NCBI GenBank assembly: GCA_016290255.1
Contig: JAEETG010000118.1
Coordinates: 1-16,818, forward strand
DNA length: 16,818 bases
Direction of reading: 5' to 3'
DNA from: Clostridia bacterium
Lineage (GTDB): Bacteria; Bacillota; Clostridia; Christensenellales; UBA1242
The number at the start of each line of letters is the position of its first letter. Position 1 is the stretch's first letter. The notes under the pieces were generated by a model. It was not told the origin of the DNA. It ran no database searches and saw nothing but the letters and a program-made list of their open reading frames with translations. The translations under genes were made by a program, and so were the position numbers. Shown here piece after piece: positions 7,799 to 14,430 of the stretch.

Positions 7799-8494
7799 AT
7801 GGCAAAAACAACAGAAAAAAATGAAAAAACTCAAAAGAGATCATTTGTTGATTTGATTAAAAAACCTGTTTTGAAGCAAAAAGTAAATGTTTTTGAAAAT
7901 GCTTTGAACTTTGATTACAGAGACTACACAAAAATCAGTTATGATGACCAATCAAAACTTTTCAATGCACTCAAAACTATGTTTGTTAAACTTCGTGAAA
8001 ACAGTGAGTTCATAAGCCAAGAAGAGTTTGAGGCAACATATGTGAACTACCTCGTGGAACTTTTGGATCTTGCGGTCACAGGAAATGTTAGTGCAATGGA
8101 TTATTTGTGCTTTATGTATAAAAAGGGTATTGATGGTGTTATTCCAATGAACTTAACACTTGCTCACAAATGGGGAATGCTTGCAATGGCAAACGGAAGC
8201 AAACTTTCTGTTGACAGGCTTAGAATGTTCATCACTCCAGTTTTGGAATATGTTGACGAAAGCGACATCGACATAGAGTATATGCAAAAGCGTTATGACG
8301 TGAAAGATGAAGATGTTGCATATTATATTGCACAAACTTTTGCGGGGCTTTATAACCCAAGAATGGACATAACTCTTCTTAACATGGCAAGAGAAGAACC
8401 TGTGAGCTATGACAGCAATTTCCAAAAATTTATGCATGACGCAAATGAAAAAAGAGATGAAGTTTTGCCAGATCTTTTGAAATATTTGAAATAA
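7799..8494 (+). CDS. Cytoplasmic Sel1-like helical-repeat protein
   Basis: A 231-residue soluble, mostly helical protein with a lysine-rich N-terminus (first ~30 residues). Residues ~97-135 match one Sel1-like repeat: an A..YL..MYKKG start, a G.IP.N turn, then A.KWGMLAMANGS. Sel1 repeats, relatives of TPRs, mediate protein-protein contacts. Helices before (~50-93) and after (~140-231) may be degenerate repeats. There is no signal peptide or membrane segment, so unlike its two operon partners it should stay in the cytoplasm. The start is ATG with AAGGAGA seven bases upstream, 14 bases after the giant gene's stop. As the last gene before a strong terminator it could be a cytoplasmic adaptor for the membrane-anchored protein, whose cytoplasmic tail is only ~10 residues. 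That link is inferred from position alone. Confidence 0.8.
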   Translation: MAKTTEKNEKTQKRSFVDLIKKPVLKQKVNVFENALNFDYRDYTKISYDDQSKLFNALKTMFVKLRENSEFISQEEFEATYVNYLVELLDLAVTGNVSAMDYLCFMYKKGIDGVIPMNLTLAHKWGMLAMANGSKLSVDRLRMFITPVLEYVDESDIDIEYMQKRYDVKDEDVAYYIAQTFAGLYNPRMDITLLNMAREEPVSYDSNFQKFMHDANEKRDEVLPDLLKYLK

Positions 8495-8513
8495 ATCAAT
8501 AAAACAATAAAAC

Positions 8514-8547
8514 AAAAAACATATTGAAAGACTCAATATGTTTTTTT
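8514..8547. terminator. Bidirectional terminator between convergent genes
   Basis: A perfect ten-base-pair stem (8518-8527 with 8533-8542, loop AAGAC) is flanked by A-run 8514-8519 and T-run 8541-8547, so it works on both strands. It ends the lipoprotein operon on the plus strand and the AlkD-like gene on the minus strand, whose TAA lies within the T-run. Confidence 0.85.
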
Positions 8548-9256
8548 ATATTCTAAAAGTTTTTAAAAGTTCTTTGTCATCTTCGCTCACCCTAAAACTA
8601 TCTCTGCACTTTGAAATTGCTTTGTTTTGTGTGAATTTGTTCAGTGTTTTTCCTTGAAGAAGTCTTAATGTTTCGTCTCTATATTTTATGAATGCATCGC
8701 AAATAAGCCAAGCGTTCATCATGTTAACATAATATTCTTTTTCATCAAAAAACGAATCTGCAATTTTAAGTGTTTCACTAGTAAATTCTTCAAAGTTTAG
8801 AAGTTTTAAAAGAATTAAAAGCCCAACTCTTCGAACGAATGGTTTTTTTGACTTTATATATATTTTGCTTAGGTTAAAAAAATCATTTTTGTTATTTTTT
8901 GAAATCTTAAACTTAAGGGTGTCGGTGCTTGCCCAGTTGTCACATTTTTGAACATATGAGTCTAAATATTTTTTAAAAATGGAAAAATCTTTTATTTGGC
9001 AAATTAGGTAACCATTAATGAAAGTGTTTGAAAGATTTTCCCAAATGCTTAGATCCAAAAATTCAATATAATTTCCCTTTAAAATTTCTTTAGCGAGTGT
9101 TTTTATGATTTGGGAAGGAACAGCAAGGCACGGAAGTGATGTGTTGCAAATTCGTTTTTCCCACATTGCCTTTTCTTCACCCTTTGAAAAACTTTTCAAA
9201 TATTCTTGAAAGGGCTCAACATCTTTTTCTGTCCAATTTTGTTTTACTAAATTCAT
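8546..9256 (-). CDS. DNA alkylation repair glycosylase, AlkD-like (HEAT-like repeats)
   Basis: A 236-residue all-helical protein of the DNA alkylation repair family (AlkC/AlkD type). Members wrap DNA with HEAT-like repeats and excise N3- and N7-alkylated purines. Family landmarks in order are an N-terminal L..FSKGEEKAMWEKRICNT, a VP..I..LAKEI helix (~47-58), CDNW at 105-108 with Asp112 four residues later, PFVRR at 139-143, YYVNMMNAWL at 175-184 and a closing NKAI..CRDSFR (~211-222). Trp108, Asp112, Arg142/143 and Trp183 appear to match the active-site Trp, Asp, Arg and Trp of Bacillus AlkD, judging by order and spacing only. The length is normal. Start: ATG with AGGAG six bases upstream on the minus strand. 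It is a single-gene unit, with its own promoter and a terminator on either side. Confidence 0.9.
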   Translation of the reverse strand: MNLVKQNWTEKDVEPFQEYLKSFSKGEEKAMWEKRICNTSLPCLAVPSQIIKTLAKEILKGNYIEFLDLSIWENLSNTFINGYLICQIKDFSIFKKYLDSYVQKCDNWASTDTLKFKISKNNKNDFFNLSKIYIKSKKPFVRRVGLLILLKLLNFEEFTSETLKIADSFFDEKEYYVNMMNAWLICDAFIKYRDETLRLLQGKTLNKFTQNKAISKCRDSFRVSEDDKELLKTFRI

Positions 9257-9273
9257 TTTTTTCTCCTAAAAAG

Positions 9274-9303
9274 AGTATAGCATAAAAATTTAAAAAAGTA
9301 TAA
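9274..9303 (-). promoter_or_regulatory. Promoter for the AlkD-like gene
   Basis: On the minus strand a -10 TATACT (9274-9279) has TG one base upstream, an extended -10. A weak -35 TTATAC (9298-9303) lies 18 bases further up. The position just upstream of the ribosome binding site fits, but the -35 is poor. Confidence 0.5.
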
Positions 9304-9331
9304 CATATGTTTTCCACTTTTCCACAAAAAC

Positions 9332-9360
9332 AAAAAAATTGCACCAAAAGTGCAATTTTT
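9332..9360 (-). terminator. Terminator of the pyruvate:ferredoxin oxidoreductase gene
   Basis: An 11-base-pair perfect stem (9334-9344 with 9350-9360; core TTGCAC/GTGCAA) with a five-base loop begins one base after the oxidoreductase stop codon on the minus strand and runs into seven T. It separates this gene from the AlkD-like gene downstream. Confidence 0.85.
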
Positions 9361-9361
9361 C

Positions 9362-12300
9362 TTATTCACCTTTTTTGGATAAAAGAATCAGTTTTTCCAA
9401 AAGTTTATTGCTGTCATCTTTTGCTTTTTCCAAAAGTTCTTGTGCGTGTTCTGGCATTTTTTGCATCAAACTTTTATATCTTCTTTCGCCTTGAGTGAAT
9501 TCAATGTAGTCATCTTTAATTTCAAGTGGGCTGTCAATTGTTAGTTTTTGTGTTTCTGGGTTATATCTAAACAGGTGCCAATAGCCACTGTTTACTGCTT
9601 TTTTCATTTCTTCCATGCCCTTAGACATGTCAATTCCTTGGTTAATACAAGTTGAATAACAAACAACAATTGATGGGCCTTTGTGGGCTTCGGCTTCTTT
9701 TAATGCATTGAGTGTTTGCATCATGTTTGCCCCCATTGCAACTTGTGCAACATAACAGTTAGGGTAGTTAAGAGCCATGAGTGCCAAACTTTTCTTGCTT
9801 GTTGTTTTTCCAGTTTCTGCAAACTTTGCAGAAGCCCCACAAGGTGTTGCCTTTGATGACTGACCACCAGTGTTACTGTAAACTTGGGTGTCCAAAACCA
9901 AAATGTTAACATCTTCATTTGATGCCAAAACGTGGTCTAGTCCGCCATAGCCAATGTCATATGCCCAACCATCGCCACCAAAAATCCAAACAGATTTTTG
10001 AGTTAAAAATTCTCTTCTTGCATAAATTTTGTCTAGAACAACCATTAGGTCTTCTTTGGTGTTTTCAGATATTTCTTTTTCAAGTGATGGAATAAGTTTT
10101 TCAACAACTTTGTTGTTTTCCTTAAAGTTATTTAGAGTGTTTTTCCATTCTTCAAATAGTTTTTTGTTTTTGGATTTGAGATTGATTGCTTCATCAATCA
10201 AAGAAATAAGTTCTTTCTTCTGGTTTGTGTTTGCTATCTGCATTCCAAAACCAAATTCAGCGTTGTCTTCAAACAAACTGTTTGCCCAAGCAGGGCCATA
10301 GCCATTTTTGTTTTGTGAATATGGGCAAGTTGGGAATGAACCACCATAGATGCTAGAGCAGCCTGTTGCGTTTGCAATAATCATGTTTTCACCAAACATT
10401 TGTGTTGCAAGTTTTATGTATGGTGTTTCACCACAGCCTGCACACGCTCCGCTAAACTTAAACAAACATTCTTTAAACTGGCTGCCTTTAATTGTGTTTT
10501 CGTTATAAACTGTTAAGTCGTTTTCAATTTTCTCAGCAAATTCATAATTTTCTTTTTGCTCTTGAATTTGTGTTGTTGCGTCACTCATCACAAGCGCTTT
10601 CTTAAGGCTTGGGCAAATGTTTTGGCAACTTCCACAACCAGTGCAGTCTAGAGGGCTTATTTGAATTCTAAAGTCATATTTGTCTGTCATCTGAGCCTTG
10701 ATGCAATCAAATGTTTCAGGGCGTTTTGTTTTCTTGTCAATCAAAACAGGTTTAATTGCGCCGTGTGGGCAAACAAATGAACACATGTTGCATTGAATAC
10801 AGTTTTCTGGAATCCATTTTGGAACAGAAATTGCGATTCCGCGTTTTTCAAATCTTGTTGTGTTTGTTGGAACACTTCCGTCAGCCGAAAATGCAGAAAC
10901 TTTCAGGCTGTTTCCAAGTTGTTTGGCAATTGGTTTTATAATGCTTTCATTAAACTCACTTGTTTCATTTGAAACATAAGTGTCAAGTTTGTTGTTTGCA
11001 TTTTTCCATTTTTCTGGAATTTCAATCTTCACAAGTTTTTCTGGAGCCATGTCAATTGCTTTAAAGTTGTTTTCAACAACTTCACGTCCTGCTTTTCCAT
11101 ATGATTTTTCTGCCATCTTTTTCATTTGTTCTTTGGCAAGTTTGAAATCAATGATGCCACTTAGGTAGAAAAATGCACTTTGCATAATTGTTGAAATTTT
11201 GCCTTTAAGGTTTAACTCTTTTGCAAGGTCAACCCCATCAATGATGTAGAAGTTGATTTTCTTTTCATAAAGTGTTTTCTTGAAATCTTTTGGAAGCCTT
11301 TGTTCCAAATCTTCTTTTTTCCATTCACAGTTTAGGAGGAATGTTCCATTTTCTTTAATGTGAGATAAAATATCATATTTTCCAATAAAGCTTTCGTTGT
11401 GGCAAGCAACAAAGTCGCCTTTTTGAATTTCATAGTGTGAACCAATTTTGTTCTTTCCAAATCTTAGGTGAGAGATTGTGATGCTTCCACTTTTCTTGCT
11501 GTCGTAAACAAAATATCCTTGAGCGAAAAGGTTTGTGTTGTCACCAATAATTTTGATACTGTTTTTGTTTGCAGAAACAGTTCCATCACTTCCAAGGCCA
11601 TAGAACAAGCATTCTGTGCCATCATAGTTTTTGTTGTAATCCAAAACTTTTAGCGATGAATTCAAAATGTCGTCATCAATTCCAACGGTGAAGTGGTTCT
11701 TTCCAGTTTTTGTTGTGTTGTTAATCACAGCCATAGCCATTGCTGGAGTGAAGTCTTTGCTGCCAAGGCCATATCTTCCGCCCAAAACTTTAACTTGCCT
11801 TCCTTGCTCGCATAGAGCAGATATAACATCAAGGTAAAGTGGTTCTCCAACGCTTCCATTTTCTTTTGTTCTATCCAGAACTGTTATAACTTCACATGTT
11901 TTTGGAATTTCTTTGCAGAAATCTTTTGCGTTAAATGGGCGATAGGCTCTAACTTTCAAAAGTCCAACATTAAGTTTTTGTTCTTTGATTGTTTCTTCCA
12001 TCGTGTCGGCGCCACTTCCCATCATAACAATAACCTTTTTTGCTGATTTTGAACCAACATATTCATAAGGGGAATATTTTCTTCCTGTTGCGTGGGCAAA
12101 TTTTTCCATTGCGTTTTTAATTTCTTGATATGCTTTCAAATAATATTCGGAACTTCTTTCTCTGTTTTGGAAGAATACATCTGGGTTTTGTGCTGTTCCC
12201 ATTTGTTTTGGGTGAGATGGGTTTAAAGCCCTTTGCCTTAATTCATAAATTTTGTTAAAAGGAATAAGTCTTCTAATTTCTTCATTATCCAAAACCTCAA

Positions 12301-12841
12301 TCTTTGCAATTTCGTGTGATGTTCTAAAGCCATCAAAAAAGTGCAAAAATGGAACACTTGAGTTGAGTGTTGCCATCATGGCAATTGTTGCAAAGTCGTG
12401 TGCCTCTTGCACATTGTTTGAACAAAGCATACAAAATCCTGTTTGTCTGCACGCCATAACATCACTGTGGTCTCCAAAAATTGATAGAGCATGGGTTGCA
12501 AGTGCTCTCGCTGAAACATGGAAAACGCAAGGCAAAAGTTCTCCCGCAATTTTATACATATTTGGAATCATTAAAAGCAGCCCTTGGCTTGCTGTGAAAG
12601 TTGTGGTGAGAGCTCCTCCCAAAAGGCTTCCGTGAACAGCTCCAGCAGCTCCCGCTTCGCTTTGCATTTCAACAATTTTCATTGGGAAACCAAAAATATT
12701 TTTTTGGTTTTGCCCAGCCCACTGGTCACAACTTTCTGCCATTGGTGAGCTTGGTGTGATTGGATATATGATTGCAATTTCATTTGTGGCATAAGCACTC
12801 ATTGCAACGGCTGTGTTTCCGTCAACAGTTATTTTTTTCAT
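9362..12841 (-). CDS. nifJ: Pyruvate:ferredoxin (flavodoxin) oxidoreductase
   Basis: This 1159-residue enzyme converts pyruvate and CoA to acetyl-CoA and CO2 while reducing ferredoxin or flavodoxin, a central step of anaerobic metabolism in the cytoplasm. All fused domains are present in the usual order. The N-terminal domain has YPITPSSPMAE and the core EMQSEAGAAGAVHG. A middle CoA-binding/transketolase-C region contains FYGLGSDGTVSANK. A two-cluster ferredoxin domain has CxxCxxCxxxCP motifs starting at Cys681 and Cys733. The thiamine-diphosphate domain carries CAGCGET (Cys800, Cys803), GDGWAYDIG (Asp957) and DTQVYSNTGGQSSKATP. The length is normal for the single-chain form. I start at the ATG at 12841 because GGAGGAAAG precedes it; a longer frame reaching 12898 lies across the promoter and is rejected. 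It is monocistronic, divergent from truA, with no ferredoxin gene beside it. Confidence 0.97.
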   Translation of the reverse strand: MKKITVDGNTAVAMSAYATNEIAIIYPITPSSPMAESCDQWAGQNQKNIFGFPMKIVEMQSEAGAAGAVHGSLLGGALTTTFTASQGLLLMIPNMYKIAGELLPCVFHVSARALATHALSIFGDHSDVMACRQTGFCMLCSNNVQEAHDFATIAMMATLNSSVPFLHFFDGFRTSHEIAKIEVLDNEEIRRLIPFNKIYELRQRALNPSHPKQMGTAQNPDVFFQNRERSSEYYLKAYQEIKNAMEKFAHATGRKYSPYEYVGSKSAKKVIVMMGSGADTMEETIKEQKLNVGLLKVRAYRPFNAKDFCKEIPKTCEVITVLDRTKENGSVGEPLYLDVISALCEQGRQVKVLGGRYGLGSKDFTPAMAMAVINNTTKTGKNHFTVGIDDDILNSSLKVLDYNKNYDGTECLFYGLGSDGTVSANKNSIKIIGDNTNLFAQGYFVYDSKKSGSITISHLRFGKNKIGSHYEIQKGDFVACHNESFIGKYDILSHIKENGTFLLNCEWKKEDLEQRLPKDFKKTLYEKKINFYIIDGVDLAKELNLKGKISTIMQSAFFYLSGIIDFKLAKEQMKKMAEKSYGKAGREVVENNFKAIDMAPEKLVKIEIPEKWKNANNKLDTYVSNETSEFNESIIKPIAKQLGNSLKVSAFSADGSVPTNTTRFEKRGIAISVPKWIPENCIQCNMCSFVCPHGAIKPVLIDKKTKRPETFDCIKAQMTDKYDFRIQISPLDCTGCGSCQNICPSLKKALVMSDATTQIQEQKENYEFAEKIENDLTVYNENTIKGSQFKECLFKFSGACAGCGETPYIKLATQMFGENMIIANATGCSSIYGGSFPTCPYSQNKNGYGPAWANSLFEDNAEFGFGMQIANTNQKKELISLIDEAINLKSKNKKLFEEWKNTLNNFKENNKVVEKLIPSLEKEISENTKEDLMVVLDKIYARREFLTQKSVWIFGGDGWAYDIGYGGLDHVLASNEDVNILVLDTQVYSNTGGQSSKATPCGASAKFAETGKTTSKKSLALMALNYPNCYVAQVAMGANMMQTLNALKEAEAHKGPSIVVCYSTCINQGIDMSKGMEEMKKAVNSGYWHLFRYNPETQKLTIDSPLEIKDDYIEFTQGERRYKSLMQKMPEHAQELLEKAKDDSNKLLEKLILLSKKGE

Positions 12842-12865
12842 TTTCTTTCCTCCATTTATTGTTTT

Positions 12866-12894
12866 ATTATATATCAAATAACAAAAATAGGCAA
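12866..12894 (-). promoter_or_regulatory. Promoter for nifJ
   Basis: On the minus strand, -35 TTGCCT (12889-12894) and -10 TATAAT (12866-12871) are separated by 17 bases. The predicted start near 12859 gives a leader of under 20 bases containing GGAGGAAAG. It lies back-to-back with the truA promoter. Confidence 0.7.
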
Positions 12895-12909
12895 ACAAAC
12901 ATCAAACAT

Positions 12910-12938
12910 TTGCAAAAATTTGTGGTTTTTGGTAATAT
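12910..12938 (+). promoter_or_regulatory. Promoter for truA
   Basis: The -35 TTGCAA (12910-12915) and -10 TAATAT (12933-12938) have a 17-base spacer. The predicted start near 12945 leaves a leader of about 12 bases, mostly the AAAGGAAG ribosome binding site. Its -35 is 15 bases from the nifJ -35 on the other strand. Confidence 0.6.
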
Positions 12939-12956
12939 ACAAAAAAGGAAGAATTT

Positions 12957-13697
12957 ATGAGAAAAATAAAATTAACAATTTCATATGTAGGCAAAAACTA
13001 TAATGGTTGGCAGAAACAGAAAAACGGAATGGGAATTCAAACCATTTTGGAAGATGCAATCAAAAAAGCAACAGGAGAAGATGTTGAGCTTTTTGGGGCA
13101 GGGAGAACTGATGCTGGCGTTCATGCACTGGGGCAAGTTGCTCACTTTGAAACAAACTCCAAAATTGATGCTCAAAAGTTTTATTATGCAATAAACCAGT
13201 TTTTGCCAGACGACATAAAAGTTTTGTCTTCTTGTGAAGTTGGAAAAGATTTTCACTCCAGGTTTTCAGCAAAGAAAAAAACATATGTATATAAGTTTTA
13301 TGCAAGTGAAGTGATTTTGCCTCTTTGTGAATTTGATGCGGTGAAAGTTAATTCAAAGTTCAGTTTTAACTCAGCCAAAAAAGCAATAAAGTATTTCAAA
13401 GGAACACACAACTTCAAAGCATTTTGTTCAAGTGGAACAAATGTGAAAACAACAACTAGAACAATCTATGACATAAAATTAAAGCAAGATGAAAAAGGCA
13501 TATACAACTTGTTTATCTCGGGAAATGGGTTTTTGTATAACATGGTGCGGATTATTGCTGGAACAATTGTGGAAGTTGGGCTTGGAATAAAAGAAGCAAA
13601 ATCCATAAAAGATATTTTTGCCAGTGAAAAAAGAGACAACGCTGGAAGAACAATGCCAGCAAATGGGTTAACTCTTTTTAAGATTGAATATGAATAA
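12957..13697 (+). CDS. truA: tRNA pseudouridine(38-40) synthase TruA
   Basis: A 246-residue enzyme that isomerises uridines 38-40 in the anticodon arm of many tRNAs. The N-terminus has the family signature ISYVGKNYNGWQKQ. The catalytic motif GAGRTDAGVHALGQ holds the nucleophile Asp52. The second half shows HNFKAFCSSG and the conserved GNGFLYNMVRIIAGTIVEVG. The length matches bacterial TruA. The ATG at 12957 has AAAGGAAG just upstream. In many Bacillota truA follows the ecf transporter genes or precedes rplM; here it stands alone between its own promoter and a terminator, divergent from nifJ and convergent with the nitroreductase gene. Nothing suggests loss of function. Confidence 0.96.
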   Translation: MRKIKLTISYVGKNYNGWQKQKNGMGIQTILEDAIKKATGEDVELFGAGRTDAGVHALGQVAHFETNSKIDAQKFYYAINQFLPDDIKVLSSCEVGKDFHSRFSAKKKTYVYKFYASEVILPLCEFDAVKVNSKFSFNSAKKAIKYFKGTHNFKAFCSSGTNVKTTTRTIYDIKLKQDEKGIYNLFISGNGFLYNMVRIIAGTIVEVGLGIKEAKSIKDIFASEKRDNAGRTMPANGLTLFKIEYE

Positions 13698-13698
13698 T

Positions 13699-13722
13699 AA
13701 AAAGCTCAAAAATGAGCTTTTT
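13699..13722. terminator. Bidirectional terminator between truA and the nitroreductase gene
   Basis: A perfect ten-base-pair stem (13699-13708 with 13713-13722; AAAAAGCTCA/TGAGCTTTTT) with an AAAA loop serves both convergent genes. It begins two bases after the truA stop, and its outer two bases are part of the nitroreductase TAA. Confidence 0.85.
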
Positions 13723-14254
13723 ATTTGTTTATAACAAGAACTTCCCTTAAAGGTTTCTTTTTCTTTCTATATGGTGGCTTTGAACGATATCCCAAACATA
13801 GTGATGATTCAATTGAATAATCTTTCGGAGGTTTAATAAGTTTGTCAATAAAACCTTTGATTGCAATAACGTCGCGAACCCACAGGGTGTCAATCTTCAT
13901 GTCGGCAGCTTTCAAACAACAGTTTTCAACACTGGCCCCAAGTGAGATAAAGTTACTTCGAAGATATATTTTATCATATTGCATAAAAACAAGCAGTAAT
14001 CTGCTGGCCTCTTCAACGCATCTTGCTGAGTCCTGGATTGATGGCTCAACAATTGGGTCAATTTTTTTCATTTCTTCGACAATTTTTTGTTTTTGTTTTT
14101 CGTTTACCAAAACATAAAGGTATGGTTGGTTGTTTTTGGCACTTGGGCCTTTTCTCCCAGCATTGACAATTTCTTTAACTTGTTCGATGGTGACTTCTTT
14201 TTGTGAATAGTGCCTAACGCTAACACGCCTTTCAATAACTTTATCAAATTCCAT
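13721..14254 (-). CDS. Nitroreductase-family FMN oxidoreductase
   Basis: A 177-residue flavoprotein of the nitroreductase superfamily, which uses FMN and usually NAD(P)H to reduce nitro compounds, quinones or related substrates. Landmarks are the FMN-phosphate motif RRVSVRHYSQKEV (9-21), PSAKNNQP (37-44), the long helix LGASVENCCLKAADMKIDTLWV (105-126) and a short C-terminal SSLCLGYRSKPPYRKKKKP. It is at the small end of the family, and the physiological substrate cannot be told from sequence. I start at the ATG at 14254 because GAGAGGAAA lies just upstream; a longer frame to 14335 runs through the promoter. It is a single-gene unit divergent from typA. Confidence 0.9.
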   Translation of the reverse strand: MEFDKVIERRVSVRHYSQKEVTIEQVKEIVNAGRKGPSAKNNQPYLYVLVNEKQKQKIVEEMKKIDPIVEPSIQDSARCVEEASRLLLVFMQYDKIYLRSNFISLGASVENCCLKAADMKIDTLWVRDVIAIKGFIDKLIKPPKDYSIESSLCLGYRSKPPYRKKKKPLREVLVINK

Positions 14255-14279
14255 ATTTTTCCTCTCGCTCTTTATATTT

Positions 14280-14309
14280 ATTATATCTTTTAGTTTGAAA
14301 CAAACGCAA
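14280..14309 (-). promoter_or_regulatory. Promoter for the nitroreductase gene
   Basis: On the minus strand a perfect -10 TATAAT (14280-14285) has -35 TTGCGT (14304-14309) 18 bases upstream. The predicted start lies just before the GAGAGGAAA ribosome binding site. Confidence 0.6.
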
Positions 14310-14342
14310 GCAATTTTTATTATAAATTTTTTCAAACATTTA

Positions 14343-14371
14343 TTTACTTTTTGTTTTGTTTATGATAAAAT
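14343..14371 (+). promoter_or_regulatory. Promoter for typA
   Basis: The -35 TTTACT (14343-14348) and -10 TAAAAT (14366-14371) are separated by 17 bases, with TG one base before the -10. The predicted leader is about 53 bases, longer than others in the window, and ends with AGGGGAAAGAG. I see no convincing hairpin in it. Confidence 0.55.
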
Positions 14372-14430
14372 AATACCATTATTTTAAAAATTAACAAAAA
14401 AAGTGTTAGTTTTAGGGGAAAGAGATATTA

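Noticed and set aside
8153..8536. 127-codon minus-strand frame opposite the Sel1-like gene
   Set aside because: It overlaps a well-supported gene and its terminator, and the translation looks like a random Cys/Phe-rich shadow.
12252..12635. 127-codon plus-strand frame inside nifJ
   Set aside because: It is antisense to a strongly conserved region of the oxidoreductase, and its product has no recognisable features.
12842..12898. Longer N-terminus for the pyruvate:ferredoxin oxidoreductase
   Set aside because: The extension spans the promoter -10 and ribosome site; the conserved protein begins MKKITVDGNTAV at 12841.
14255..14335. Longer N-terminus for the nitroreductase
   Set aside because: It runs through the -10 and -35 boxes; the ATG at 14254 has a good ribosome site and opens the family sequence.
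14372..14430. Riboswitch or attenuator in the typA leader
   Set aside because: The ~53-base leader is too short and shows no stable stem or terminator-like T-run.
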